Source: Roseiarcus sp963835955
GTDB taxonomy: Bacteria > Pseudomonadota > Alphaproteobacteria > Rhizobiales > Beijerinckiaceae
NCBI GenBank assembly: GCA_963835955.1
Contig: CAWIHZ010000005.1
Span: 682,001 to 746,000 of the forward strand
Length of the DNA stretch: 64,000 nucleotides
Reading direction: 5' to 3'
Shown here: one piece after another, positions 17,701 through 26,537 of the stretch
Layout: each line of letters starts with the position of its first letter
How positions within the stretch are numbered: position 1 is the first letter of the stretch
Made by a program: the position numbers and the translations under genes
The notes under the pieces: model-generated
Told to the model about the DNA's origin: nothing
The model's input: only the letters and a program-made list of their open reading frames with translations
The model's database searches: none

Positions 17701-17975
17701 AAGTCGGGTAAAGCGGATCTTTACGCCAAAGGTAAAATTTGACCGTTTAAGGCAAGATTTTTGGCCGGTCGGGCGGCGGCCGCGCGACGAAGCCAAACGC
17801 GCGTCGTCGAGACCCGCGGCGCGCCGCCGGATGGATCGGAGCGCGGTCATCGGGGCCGGGCGCGCCTGGGCCTATGCCAGGCGAGGGGGTCCCGCCTCGC
17901 GACTTTGGCGCCGAGAGTCGAACCGCTTATACGGGAGGACGCCGGGGAAGCACGGCTTAAGACGGGAGGACGCCC

Positions 17976-18392
17976 ATGAGTTCTTGTGTCGATCCGACCA
18001 GGGAGACGTTCGCCGCCTTTCGCGCCGACGACCGGCCCGGCCCGATCCACATGCTCAATCTGGTGCGGCTGCGCGATCGCGCGGCCTATCCCGACGGGCG
18101 CGCGGCGACCGGGGCCGAGGCCTACGCGGCCTACGGCCGCGCGAGCGCTCCGGTTTTTACCCGGCTTGGCGGCCTGATCGTCTGGCGCGGCCGGTTCGAA
18201 CTGACGCTGATCGGGCCGCCGGAGGAGCGCTGGGACCTCTGCTTCATCGCCGAATATCCAAGCGTGGCGGCGTTCGTCGAAATGATCCGCGACCCCATCT
18301 ATCGCGAGGCGGTCAAGCATCGGCAGGCCGCGGTCGAGGATTCCCGCCTGATCCGGCTTGCGCCGGGGGCGGCGGGCACTGGCTTCGGGTGA
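17976..18392 (+). CDS. DUF1330-domain protein
   Basis: A 138-residue protein with the ferredoxin-like DUF1330 (dimeric alpha-beta barrel) pattern: GPIHMLNLVRLRD near residue 21, AYAAYGRASAPVFTRLGG near 48, then FIAEYPSVAAFVEMIRDP near 87. The fold family includes small cytoplasmic proteins of unknown role, some acting as monooxygenase-like or stress proteins. A GGGAGG site precedes ATG 17976. It appears monocistronic; its neighbour on the same strand is the small HTH gene 195 bp downstream. Confidence 0.8.
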   Translation: MSSCVDPTRETFAAFRADDRPGPIHMLNLVRLRDRAAYPDGRAATGAEAYAAYGRASAPVFTRLGGLIVWRGRFELTLIGPPEERWDLCFIAEYPSVAAFVEMIRDPIYREAVKHRQAAVEDSRLIRLAPGAAGTGFG

Positions 18393-18527
18393 CATTGAGC
18401 CATCAATTCACTGTGGAATCAGATATTGTTGCGGCGTGAACGCCTATAACGGGCCGGCTTTGGACTCGACGCGCCGCGTTTGCCGGCCGGTTATCATGGC
18501 GGACACGATTGTTTTTTTGGACATTTG

Positions 18528-18557
18528 CTTTCTGAAAATAGGAATATATGCTATTCT
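18528..18557 (+). promoter_or_regulatory. Conserved 30-bp promoter-like block, copy A
   Basis: The block runs from CTTTCTGAAAATA to GCTATTCT and aligns without gaps to blocks at 54762-54791 and 59445-59474. TTTCTG (18529-18534) and TATTCT (18552-18557) are 17 bp apart, as in a sigma-70 promoter. All three copies stand directly upstream of related HTH genes. Confidence 0.6.
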
Positions 18558-18587
18558 GTATTCCGGATGTCGGAAGACGAGAGAGCA

Positions 18588-18791
18588 ATGAGCGAGGCGT
18601 GCGACGTGGCGGGTGCGCGGGGCAGGCGGGGTTCCGCGGCACACGCGAAATGGTTGCGCGGCGCGCGGATTATCGAGCGGCTCGCCGCCGGTTTCACCCT
18701 TTCCGAGATTGCGGCGAGCGAGGAGCTGTCGGCGCGGCGGGCGCGCGAACTCGTGGCGGAGTTCGTCGCCCGGCGCGGGTTCGATCCGTAG
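18588..18791 (+). CDS. Small HTH protein, copy A (HTH-only member of a three-gene family)
   Basis: A 67-residue basic protein whose core (AKWLRGARIIERLAAGF, then TLSEIAASEELSARRARELV) is a helix-turn-helix. It aligns with the N-terminal HTH of the two 171-residue proteins encoded at 54842 and 59525 (FARLGEGWAYDEIARQEGLT in copy B). The long helical C-terminal part of those proteins is missing here. ATG 18588 has a purine-rich GAGAGAG site; ATG 18567 would add seven residues but lacks a site. The shared upstream 30-bp block supports expression and common descent. It is probably a DNA-binding regulator, but no target is known. It is convergent with ftsK. Confidence 0.65.
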   Translation: MSEACDVAGARGRRGSAAHAKWLRGARIIERLAAGFTLSEIAASEELSARRARELVAEFVARRGFDP

Positions 18792-18947
18792 AGGGTGGAA
18801 AAGTTGCGCCACCGACCCCATTTTCCACCGCGACAAGCCCGACGTGGCGGGCGGTCCCGGTCTCGGAATTTGGCCCCCGGGCGATCCAAAAGACGGCGTT
18901 TCTGACGAGAGTTTCGGGAGCGGAGCCGGCGCGGTCGGCGTCGCCGC

Positions 18948-21497
18948 TCAATCCTCGTCCAGGTCCTCGAACGCCCGCCGGTCCACGCCCTCCCCGACCA
19001 GGATCTCGCGCTTGCCTGCGTGGTTGGGGGCGCTGACGACGCCTTCCTTCTCCATCCGTTCGACCAGCGAGGCGGCCTTGTTGTAGCCGACCGAGAGGCG
19101 GCGCTGGATATAGCTGGTCGAGACCTTGCGGTCGCGCAAAACGATGTTGACCGCGCGGTCGTAATAGTCGGCCGATTCCTCCGCGTCCATCGAGCCGGGA
19201 GAGGGCAGGGGCCCGTCGTCCTCGCCGCTCGGCTCGTCTTCCTCGGTGATGGCGTCGAGGTATTCCGGCGCGCCCTGCTTCTTGAGATGGGCGACGACGG
19301 CCTCGACCTCGCCTTCCGAAACAAAGGGCCCATGCACGCGCGAGATGCGCCCGCCGCCGGCCATGTAGAGCATGTCGCCCTGGCCCAGCAGCTGTTCGGC
19401 TCCCTGCTCGCCCAGGATGGTGCGGCTGTCGATCTTGCTCGTCACCTGGAACGAGATGCGGGTCGGGAAGTTGGCCTTGATCGTGCCGGTGATGACGTCG
19501 ACCGAGGGACGCTGGGTCGCCATGATGAGATGGATGCCGGCCGCGCGCGCCATCTGGGCGAGGCGCTGGATCGCGCCTTCGATGTCCTTGCCCGCGACCA
19601 TCATCAGGTCGGCCATCTCGTCGACCACGACGACGATGTAGGGCAGCTCCTCGAGCGCCATCTCCTCGTGCTCGTAGATCGCCTCGCCGGTCTCGCGGTC
19701 GAAGCCGGTCTGGACGGTGCGGGTCAGCGTCTCGCCCTTGGCGATGGCGTCCGCCACCCGCGCGTTGAAGCCGTCGATATTGCGCACGCCGGCCTTCGAC
19801 ATCTTGCGATAGCGGTCCTCCATCTCGCGCACCGCCCATTTGAGCGCCACGACGGCCTTCTTCGGGTCGGTGACGACCGGGGTCAGCAGGTGCGGAATGC
19901 CGTCGTAGGCCGAGAGCTCCAGCATTTTCGGATCGACCATGATGAGCCGGCACCGCTCGGGCCTCATCCGGTAGAGCAGGGACAGGATCATGGTGTTGAT
20001 CGCCACCGACTTGCCGGAGCCGGTAGTGCCGGCGACCAGAAGGTGCGGCATGCGGGCGAGGTCGACGATCACCGGCTCGCCGCCGATCGTCTTGCCGAGA
20101 GCGATGGCGAGCCGGTGCTTCGACTTGTCGAAGTCTTCGCTCGCGAGAAGCTCGCGCAGATAGACCGTCTCGCGGCGCTGGTTGGGCAGCTCGACGCCAA
20201 TCGCGTTGCGGCCCTGCACCACCGCCACGCGGGCGGAAACCGCGGACATCGAGCGGGCGATGTCGTCGGCTAGGCCGATCACGCGCGACGACTTGATGCC
20301 GGGCGCCGGCTCGAGCTCGTAGAGCGTGACGACGGGGCCGGGGCGCACATTGACGATCTCGCCCTTGACGCCGAAATCATCGAGCACGCCCTCCAGCAGG
20401 CGCGCGTTCTGTTCGAGCGCGTCCTGCGAGATCTTCGCGCCCGCCGATTTTCTCGGTTCGGTCAGCATCGTGATCGAGGGCATCTTCCATTCGCCGCGCG
20501 GCGGGCGCGCAAATCTGACTTCCGACGAGGAGCGGCTCGCCGGTTTTGGGGCGATCGCTTGGCTTGCGGCCGGCCGCGCGTCCGGGTCGGCGGAGGGCGC
20601 CGGCCCTTGAGCCGGCGGAGCGTAAGCCCTGGGATCGACCAAATCGTCGTGATCGGCGCGCAGGCCGAACCACGGCGGCAGGGGAGCGAGCGGGGCCGGC
20701 TCGAAACCCGCCTCGAGGCCGAACCGCCGCTCGAGGCTCCGCGCCGATCCCGGATTGCGGCGCGTCATTCGGCGCAGCGCGCCCTTCGCGGTCAGCAAGG
20801 CGTGGATGACGGCGCCGATCGACACCATGCCGAAGCCGGGCTCGTCTTCGGCGTCTTCCTCGTCGAATCGCGCCTGAGCGCCGCCGCGGGTGTTGGCGTT
20901 CGACTTCGGCGGCTCGTCCTCGGCGTCCGGGGGGGCCCCGAAGCCAACTCCGGCGGCCGCGGTCAGAGCGAGGATCGCGAGCACGGCGAACGCGACGCCG
21001 CTTACGGCCGAGGCCCAAGAAGAGCTGGGAAGCATATGGCGCGAAATTGCCAGAACGGCGTCGCCGACGACCCCGCCGAGGCCGGTCGGGAGCGGCCAGC
21101 TCCCGGGCGCCGGAAGCAGCGAGGCCAAAGCCGCCGCGGCCGCGACGCCGACGACAAAGAGGCCGGCTTTCATCCGCGGGCGTTCGAGCCGGCGATGGAT
21201 GAGGAGCCGACAACCCCAGAACGCGGGCGGGGCCAGCACGGCGACGCACGCAAGGCCGAACATCTGCATGACGATGTCGGCGGCGATCGCGCCCGGTGCG
21301 CCCATCACATTGTGGACCGGCGCGTTGGTGGCGTGATTGATGCTCGGATCGCCGACCGACCAGGTCAGCAGGGCGATGCTCAGGCCGCCGACGCCCGCCA
21401 GCGCGCTGAGGCCGGCGCATTCGGCCGCCCGCCGCCGGGGAAACTCGCGAACCGAGGCGGGCAGATAGTCGATAACCGAGAATGTCGTCGTACGCAT
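18948..21497 (-). CDS. ftsK: DNA translocase FtsK
   Basis: An 849-residue FtsK/SpoIIIE translocase that couples division to chromosome segregation. The N-terminal membrane domain (about residues 20-180) has four hydrophobic segments. A Pro/Ala-rich linker runs to about 360. The motor has Walker A HLLVAGTTGSGKSVAINTMI near 490, Walker B PYIVVVVDEMADLMM near 610 and MATQRPSVDVITGTIKANFP near 645. The C-terminal gamma domain, which reads KOPS polarity, is recognisable (YIQRRLSVGYNKAASLVERM). The start is taken at ATG 21497 (MRTTTFSV); 18 further codons are open upstream. Length and motifs are complete. It stands alone, between amt and the HTH-A gene. Confidence 0.95.
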   Translation of the reverse strand: MRTTTFSVIDYLPASVREFPRRRAAECAGLSALAGVGGLSIALLTWSVGDPSINHATNAPVHNVMGAPGAIAADIVMQMFGLACVAVLAPPAFWGCRLLIHRRLERPRMKAGLFVVGVAAAAALASLLPAPGSWPLPTGLGGVVGDAVLAISRHMLPSSSWASAVSGVAFAVLAILALTAAAGVGFGAPPDAEDEPPKSNANTRGGAQARFDEEDAEDEPGFGMVSIGAVIHALLTAKGALRRMTRRNPGSARSLERRFGLEAGFEPAPLAPLPPWFGLRADHDDLVDPRAYAPPAQGPAPSADPDARPAASQAIAPKPASRSSSEVRFARPPRGEWKMPSITMLTEPRKSAGAKISQDALEQNARLLEGVLDDFGVKGEIVNVRPGPVVTLYELEPAPGIKSSRVIGLADDIARSMSAVSARVAVVQGRNAIGVELPNQRRETVYLRELLASEDFDKSKHRLAIALGKTIGGEPVIVDLARMPHLLVAGTTGSGKSVAINTMILSLLYRMRPERCRLIMVDPKMLELSAYDGIPHLLTPVVTDPKKAVVALKWAVREMEDRYRKMSKAGVRNIDGFNARVADAIAKGETLTRTVQTGFDRETGEAIYEHEEMALEELPYIVVVVDEMADLMMVAGKDIEGAIQRLAQMARAAGIHLIMATQRPSVDVITGTIKANFPTRISFQVTSKIDSRTILGEQGAEQLLGQGDMLYMAGGGRISRVHGPFVSEGEVEAVVAHLKKQGAPEYLDAITEEDEPSGEDDGPLPSPGSMDAEESADYYDRAVNIVLRDRKVSTSYIQRRLSVGYNKAASLVERMEKEGVVSAPNHAGKREILVGEGVDRRAFEDLDED

Positions 21498-21631
21498 CGC
21501 CCACTCGCCGGCCCGGGGCGCGCCTGATCCCCCGCCATGTCCGCGACGCAACCTAAGTGGAGCGAGTTAATGGCGGCCTAACCTTAACGCGCCGTAGCGG
21601 CGTTGAACTCTTTCCCGCCTCTGCTTCCCGG

Positions 21632-21658
21632 CAAAAAAGGACGCCCCGAAGGGCGTCC
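21632..21658 (-). terminator. Rho-independent terminator after amt
   Basis: Read on the minus strand, an 8-bp stem GGACGCCC/GGGCGTCC closed by a TTCG tetraloop is followed by six T. It lies 55 bp beyond the amt stop and should end the glnK-amt transcript before ftsK. Confidence 0.88.
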
Positions 21659-21712
21659 AAGTTTTGCGGGAGGAACGCAATTTCCGGCGGCCGGGGCCGT
21701 CGGCGACGCAGT

Positions 21713-23203
21713 TCAGTGCACAATTTCGCCGTGAAGGGCGAGGTCGAGCCCGTCGCGTTCGATTTCCTCCGAGACGCGCAGGCCGATCGCCAGATCTATA
21801 ACCTTGAGAATGATCAGCGTGACGATCGCGTCATAGACGATGACCACGCCAACTCCATAGAATTGATTGATGAACTGCTGGACGTTGCCTTCCAGCAGGC
21901 CCGAGTGACCGCTGAATTCCTGAACGGCGAAGACGCCGGTCAGAAGCGCTCCGATGACGCCGCCGACCGCATGAACGCCGAAGGCGTCGAGCGCGTCGTC
22001 GTAGCCGAAGGCCTCCTTGAGCGAGGTCGCGCCGAGGTAACAACCGACGCCGCAGGCGACGCCGATCACCATCGAGCCGATCGGACCGACGAAGCCCGAA
22101 GCCGGGGTGATGGCCACCAGACCCGCGACCGCGCCCGAGGCGATGCCGATAACCGTCGGCTTGCCGCGATGCGCCCACTCGACGAACATCCAGGTCAAGG
22201 CTGCGACCGCGGTCGCGATTTGCGTCACCGTCATCGCCATGCCGGCCTGCAATCCGGCAGTCACCGCCGAACCGGCGTTGAAGCCGAACCAGCCGACCCA
22301 CAGCAGCGAAGCGCCGATGAAGGTCAGAACCATGTTGTGGCCCGGGCCGGTGTCCTTGCGTTTGCCGAGCATCAGCGCGCACATCAGGCCGGCGACGCCG
22401 GCGTCGATATGAACGACCGTGCCTCCGGCGAAATCGAGCACCTGGAACAGGCCCTGGAAATTGCCCTTGTCGTCGACATTGGCGGCGCTCATGAATCCGT
22501 CCGGACCCCACACCCAGTGCGCGATCGGAGCGTAAACGCAGATCGCCCAGAGGCCCATGAACCACAGCATCGCCGAAAACTTCATCCGCTCGGCGATGGA
22601 GCCCGCGATCAGCGCCGGAGTGATGATCGCAAACGTCATCTGGAAGCACATGTAGACGGTCTCTGGTATCGTCGGCGCGAGCGGGTTTGGCGTGTTCGCG
22701 CCGCTTGCCAGGTCATAGTGAATGCCCTGCAGAAAAAACCGCGAAAGGCCGCCGATGAACCAGTTTCCGCCGGTGAACGACAGGCTATAGGTCAGGACCG
22801 CGTACACGACGGTCACCAGCGCCGTGACCGCGAAGCTCGTCATGACGGTGTCGCCGACGTTCTTCTTCCGCACCATGCCGCCGTAGAACAGCCCGAGGCC
22901 CGGGATCGTCATCATCAGCACGAGCGCGACCGAGGTCAGCATCCACGCCGTGTCGCCGGAGTTGCCAGTGCATTTTTCGAGAACGGTGGCCGAACAAGCG
23001 GGCGGGCTCGCCGGAGCGGCGGGCGCCGCCGCGGCGGGAGCCGTAGGAGCGGCCGGCGCGGCAGCCGCGGGAGCGGTCTGTGTCGTTGGCGCGGCGGCCG
23101 GCGCGTTGTTCTGTGCATAGGTCGCAACGGGCGCGGCCAAGCCGACGAACGCGGCTATCGCCAGGGCTGGCGCGAGGCCGGAAAAAATGCGGGTCAGTTT
23201 CAT
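21713..23203 (-). CDS. amtB: Ammonium transporter Amt
   Basis: A 496-residue ammonium channel. A cleavable signal peptide (about residues 1-30, ending PVATYA) is followed by an Ala/Pro-rich linker of about 40 residues, then the 11-helix Amt fold. Typical blocks are PGLGLFYGGMVRKKN, MTFAIITPALIAGS, FAGGTVVHIDAG (with the first pore His nearby) and GWFGFNAGSA, then DAFGVHAVGGVIGALLTG with the second pore His. The start is ATG 23203; the frame stays open upstream through glnK in another register and is not used. The gene follows glnK by 44 bp, the standard arrangement in which the PII protein plugs the channel under nitrogen excess. Confidence 0.95.
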   Translation of the reverse strand: MKLTRIFSGLAPALAIAAFVGLAAPVATYAQNNAPAAAPTTQTAPAAAAPAAPTAPAAAAPAAPASPPACSATVLEKCTGNSGDTAWMLTSVALVLMMTIPGLGLFYGGMVRKKNVGDTVMTSFAVTALVTVVYAVLTYSLSFTGGNWFIGGLSRFFLQGIHYDLASGANTPNPLAPTIPETVYMCFQMTFAIITPALIAGSIAERMKFSAMLWFMGLWAICVYAPIAHWVWGPDGFMSAANVDDKGNFQGLFQVLDFAGGTVVHIDAGVAGLMCALMLGKRKDTGPGHNMVLTFIGASLLWVGWFGFNAGSAVTAGLQAGMAMTVTQIATAVAALTWMFVEWAHRGKPTVIGIASGAVAGLVAITPASGFVGPIGSMVIGVACGVGCYLGATSLKEAFGYDDALDAFGVHAVGGVIGALLTGVFAVQEFSGHSGLLEGNVQQFINQFYGVGVVIVYDAIVTLIILKVIDLAIGLRVSEEIERDGLDLALHGEIVH

Positions 23204-23247
23204 TGTCGAGGAACTCCGATCTGGAAAGGGAAGGGCGCGTCGTCGTT

Positions 23248-23586
23248 TCAGAGCGCGTCTTTGTCCTTCTCGCCCGTGCGGATCCGCACCGCTCCGTCGA
23301 GGCTGTAGACGAAGATCTTGCCGTCGCCGATTTGGCCGGTGCGCGCGGCCGTGACGATCGCGTCGACCACCTTGTCCGCGACTTCGGCGTCGACGGCGAC
23401 TTCGATTTTCAACTTCGGCAGGAAGCTCACCGCGTATTCCGCGCCGCGGTAAATCTCCGTATGGCCCTTTTGCCGGCCGTATCCCTTGACCTCGGTAACT
23501 GTCAGGCCGTGCACGCCGATGGCGGTCAGCGCGTCGCGCACCTCCTCCAGCTTGAACGGCTTTATGATCGCCATCACAATTTTCAT
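23248..23586 (-). CDS. glnK: Nitrogen regulatory protein P-II
   Basis: A 112-residue PII signal protein that reports nitrogen and energy status and controls the ammonium channel encoded downstream. Key elements: MKIVMAIIKPFKLEEVRDAL at the N-terminus, the T-loop YGRQKGHTEIYRGAEY containing the uridylylated Tyr51, and the B-loop TGQIGDGKIFV that binds ATP. The C-terminus (RIRTGEKDKDAL) is canonical. The cotranscribed amt gene and a sigma-54 promoter upstream identify it as the glnK-type paralogue rather than a glnA-linked glnB. Confidence 0.95.
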   Translation of the reverse strand: MKIVMAIIKPFKLEEVRDALTAIGVHGLTVTEVKGYGRQKGHTEIYRGAEYAVSFLPKLKIEVAVDAEVADKVVDAIVTAARTGQIGDGKIFVYSLDGAVRIRTGEKDKDAL

Positions 23587-23684
23587 TGGCCTCGCCCCAT
23601 TTCGACGATCCGCGGCCGTCTAAAGACCGGACCGTTCTCTGTGGTGAAGTCGGAGCGTAAGGCACGCCCCGTCAGCGGACGTCT

Positions 23685-23700
23685 TACAAGGCCCGTGCCA
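23685..23700 (-). promoter_or_regulatory. Sigma-54 (-24/-12) promoter of glnK-amt
   Basis: On the minus strand the sequence reads TGGCACGGGCCTTGTA, matching the sigma-54 consensus TGGCACG-N4-TTGC(A/T) at all positions except one base of the -12 element. It lies about 100 bp upstream of the glnK start. NtrC-dependent activation under nitrogen limitation is expected from the family. I did not find a convincing NtrC dyad further upstream. Confidence 0.8.
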
Positions 23701-23831
23701 TGGCGCTCGATGCGAGCTAACATTCTGGAAATAGGTCGGTTTTCGTTGTCCGAGTGGAAGCGGGCGCGAATACGGCCGTTTTCGGGCGATGACTGCCCAA
23801 GGACCGGGCGCCTAATATTTAGCCGGATTGC

Positions 23832-24689
23832 CTAGGCTTCGCGGCGCTGTCGAATCAGACCTTCCTGCGCGACGCTGGCGACCAGGGCCCCGGCCTGGGA
23901 ATAGATCAGGCCCCGGACCAGGCTGGTCGCGCTGCTCGCGTTCGGGCTGTCGAGAACGTAGAGCAGCCAGTCATCGGCGCGGGCCGGACGATGAAACCAC
24001 AGTGCATGATCGAGGCTGGCGATCTGGAGGCGATGATCGTGGATCGTGCGCCCATGCGCTCTCAACGACGTTTCGAGCAACGACATGTCCGAAAGATAAA
24101 GCAGCGCGGCGCGCTGGATGGCGGGGTCGTCCGGCAGGCGTTCGCCGATCCGCGTCCACAACGTCTGATGCGGCGCGCGCGGCGCGTCCGGGGAGTAACG
24201 GTCGAGGTCGGTGGGGCGAAAATCGATCGGCCAAATCGTGTCGAGCATGCCCTTCATTCGATAGCGCGAGGGCCCGTCCAGTCGCTCGATGGCCAGGCGC
24301 GGATCGGGGCAAGCGTCTGGCGCCGGCGCCGCCGGCATCGGGGCGGAGTGCTCGAATCCCGACTCCTGAGCGCGGAACGAAGCCGTGAGCACGAAGATCG
24401 CCTCGTTTCGCTGACGGGCGACGACGCGGCGGGTCGTGAAACTGCGCCCGTCCCTCATACGCTCGACTTCGAACAGGATCGGCTCGCGCGGGTCGCCGCC
24501 CAGCAGAAAATAGGCGTGCAGCGAGTGCGGATCGCGGGCGCTGACGGTGCGCGACGCCGCGATGAGCGCCTGCGCCAGCACCTGCCCGCCGTAGACGCGC
24601 TTCCAGGCGTTGCGGGCCGAATGGCCGACAAACCGGTCCGCGCCGGAGGGCGTGAGATCGAATAGCGCCACAAGTTCTTCAGCGGTCAT
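23832..24689 (-). CDS. tesB: Acyl-CoA thioesterase II
   Basis: A 285-residue TesB-type thioesterase with a double hotdog fold, hydrolysing acyl-CoA to free acid and CoA. The first hotdog contains YGGQVLAQALIAAS near residue 36 and LHAYFLLGGDPREPILFEVE near 58. The second contains HALWFHRPARADDWLLYVLD near 229 and RGLIYSQAGALVASVAQEGL near 260, which carries the catalytic Asp/Gln/Thr-type residues of the family. It is not obviously in an operon with its neighbours (141 bp from pgi). Confidence 0.93.
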   Translation of the reverse strand: MTAEELVALFDLTPSGADRFVGHSARNAWKRVYGGQVLAQALIAASRTVSARDPHSLHAYFLLGGDPREPILFEVERMRDGRSFTTRRVVARQRNEAIFVLTASFRAQESGFEHSAPMPAAPAPDACPDPRLAIERLDGPSRYRMKGMLDTIWPIDFRPTDLDRYSPDAPRAPHQTLWTRIGERLPDDPAIQRAALLYLSDMSLLETSLRAHGRTIHDHRLQIASLDHALWFHRPARADDWLLYVLDSPNASSATSLVRGLIYSQAGALVASVAQEGLIRQRREA

Positions 24690-24830
24690 GGATGCTGCGC
24701 CCGTTCTGTCGACGATCTACCGTTGTCTCTTCGACATTTCGACCCATTCGCAGTCCTGGGAGCGGCAGGCCGCCGGGCGGCGGCAAGCCCTGCTGCGCCT
24801 CAAGCGTGAGCGCGGCGCCGGGCGCCGAAT

Positions 24831-26471
24831 TCAGGCGCGGGGCCGGCGCAGGCGCCGATAGCGTCGGATGAGCTCGTTGGTCGAGCCGTCATGCGCCAGC
24901 GCCGGTTCGCCGCCCGACGCCAGTTCCGGAATGATGCGCTGGGCAAGAGCCTTGCCGAGTTCGACCCCCCACTGATCGAACGAATCGATGCCCCAGATCG
25001 CCCCTTGCGTGAACACATTGTGCTCGTAGAGCGCCACCAGGGCGCCGAGCGCATGCGGCGTCAGCTGTTCGGCCAGAACGACATTGGTCGGCCGGTTGCC
25101 CTCGCAGACCCGGAACGGGGTCTGTTCCGGGCGCGACCCTTCCGCCGCGAGTTCCTCGGCGGTCTTGCCGAACGCCAGCGCTTCGGCCTGGGCGAACAGG
25201 TTGGCCATCAAGAGGTCGTGCTGGTCGGCAAGCGGACTGAGCGGCCGGCAGAAGCCGATCAGGTCGCAGGGTATCAATTTCGTGCCCTGATGGATCAACT
25301 GATAGAACGAGTGCTGCCCGTCGGTTCCAGGCTCGCCCCAGATCACCGGCCCGGTCTGGACCTGCACGTGCGCACCCTCGATGTCCACGTGCTTGCCGTT
25401 GCTCTCCATCTGCAATTGCTGCAGGTAGGCGGGAAAGCGGGCGAGGTTGGCGGCGTAGGGCATGATTCCGATCGTCTGGGCGCCGAAGAAATTATTGTAC
25501 CAGACCGTCAGCAGCCCCATCAGCAGCGGCATGTTGCGCTCTGGCCGAGCGGTGCGGAAGTGCTCGTCCATGGCGTTAAAGCCGGCGAGCATGGCGCGAA
25601 AATTCTCCGGTCCGATCGCGATCATGGTGGAGAGCCCGATCGCGGAATCCATCGAGTAGCGCCCGCCGACCCAGTCCCAGAATCCGAACATGTTCGCGGT
25701 GTCGATGCCGAACTTGGCGACCGCCTCCCCATTGGTCGACAGGGCGACGAAATGGCGGGCGACGCCCTCTTCCGCGCGAATCGCGTCCAACACCCAGCGG
25801 CGCGCCGCCGCCGCGTTGGTCATCGTTTCCAGGGTGGTGAAAGTCTTGGAGGCGATGATGAACAAAGTCTGGTGCGGATCGAGGTCCTGGGTCGCCTCGG
25901 CGAAGGCGGCGCCGTCGACATTGGCGACGAACCGAAGCGTCAGGCCCGGATCGCTGAACTGTCGAAGCGCGCGGTAGGCCATTTCCGGCCCGAGATATGA
26001 GCCGCCGATGCCGATGTTGACGACGTTGCGAATGCGCTTGCCGCTGTGTCCGGTCCAGGCGCCGGATCGAATTTTTTCGGCGAAGGCCGCCATCCGGTCG
26101 AGGACGGCGTGAACTTCCGGCACCACATCCTTGCCGTCGACGACGATTTTCTGATCGCGCGGCGCGCGCAGCGCCACATGGAGCACGGCGCGCTGTTCGC
26201 TGACGTTGATCTTCTCGCCCGAGAACATCGCCTCGCGCAGCGCCGCGACGCCGCGGGCGCGGGCGAGCTCAAGCAGCAGGCGAATCGTCTCGCCGGTGAT
26301 CCGGTTCTTCGAATAGTCCAGAAAGAGCCCGGCGGCCTCGACGGCAAAGCGCTCGCCGCGTCCGGGATCGTCCGCGAACAGGGCCCGCAGCCTCAGATCC
26401 TTCACGCCTTCGTAATGCGCCTCGAGCGCCTTCCACTCCGGCATCGTCGTCAGCGGCGCCATGTTGCTCAT
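24831..26471 (-). CDS. pgi: Glucose-6-phosphate isomerase
   Basis: A 546-residue phosphoglucose isomerase interconverting glucose-6-P and fructose-6-P. Signature regions are present: NVVNIGIGGSYLGPEMAY near residue 145, FIIASKTFTTLETMTNAA near 205, then MESNGKHVDIEGAHVQ near 380 and FDQWGVELGKALAQRI near 505 with the active-site Lys. Length is that of the standard bacterial enzyme. It follows zwf by 66 bp in the same direction, so the two probably form a sugar-phosphate operon feeding the oxidative pentose phosphate or Entner-Doudoroff route. Confidence 0.96.
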   Translation of the reverse strand: MSNMAPLTTMPEWKALEAHYEGVKDLRLRALFADDPGRGERFAVEAAGLFLDYSKNRITGETIRLLLELARARGVAALREAMFSGEKINVSEQRAVLHVALRAPRDQKIVVDGKDVVPEVHAVLDRMAAFAEKIRSGAWTGHSGKRIRNVVNIGIGGSYLGPEMAYRALRQFSDPGLTLRFVANVDGAAFAEATQDLDPHQTLFIIASKTFTTLETMTNAAAARRWVLDAIRAEEGVARHFVALSTNGEAVAKFGIDTANMFGFWDWVGGRYSMDSAIGLSTMIAIGPENFRAMLAGFNAMDEHFRTARPERNMPLLMGLLTVWYNNFFGAQTIGIMPYAANLARFPAYLQQLQMESNGKHVDIEGAHVQVQTGPVIWGEPGTDGQHSFYQLIHQGTKLIPCDLIGFCRPLSPLADQHDLLMANLFAQAEALAFGKTAEELAAEGSRPEQTPFRVCEGNRPTNVVLAEQLTPHALGALVALYEHNVFTQGAIWGIDSFDQWGVELGKALAQRIIPELASGGEPALAHDGSTNELIRRYRRLRRPRA

Positions 26472-26537
26472 TGTCGTGCCTCCGGCTCTTCAGGCCGGCG
26501 CCCAAGGGAATTGGCGCCGGTTGCTTTACCCAGCCTC

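Noticed and set aside
20377..21504. Alternative frames across the ftsK linker
   Set aside because: They are Arg/Pro-rich shadows of the Pro/Ala-rich ftsK linker; the ftsK frame is continuous with motor and membrane domains.
21713..23665. Extended amt start upstream of 23203
   Set aside because: The extension overlaps glnK in another frame; ATG 23203 starts a clear signal peptide after a 44-bp gap.
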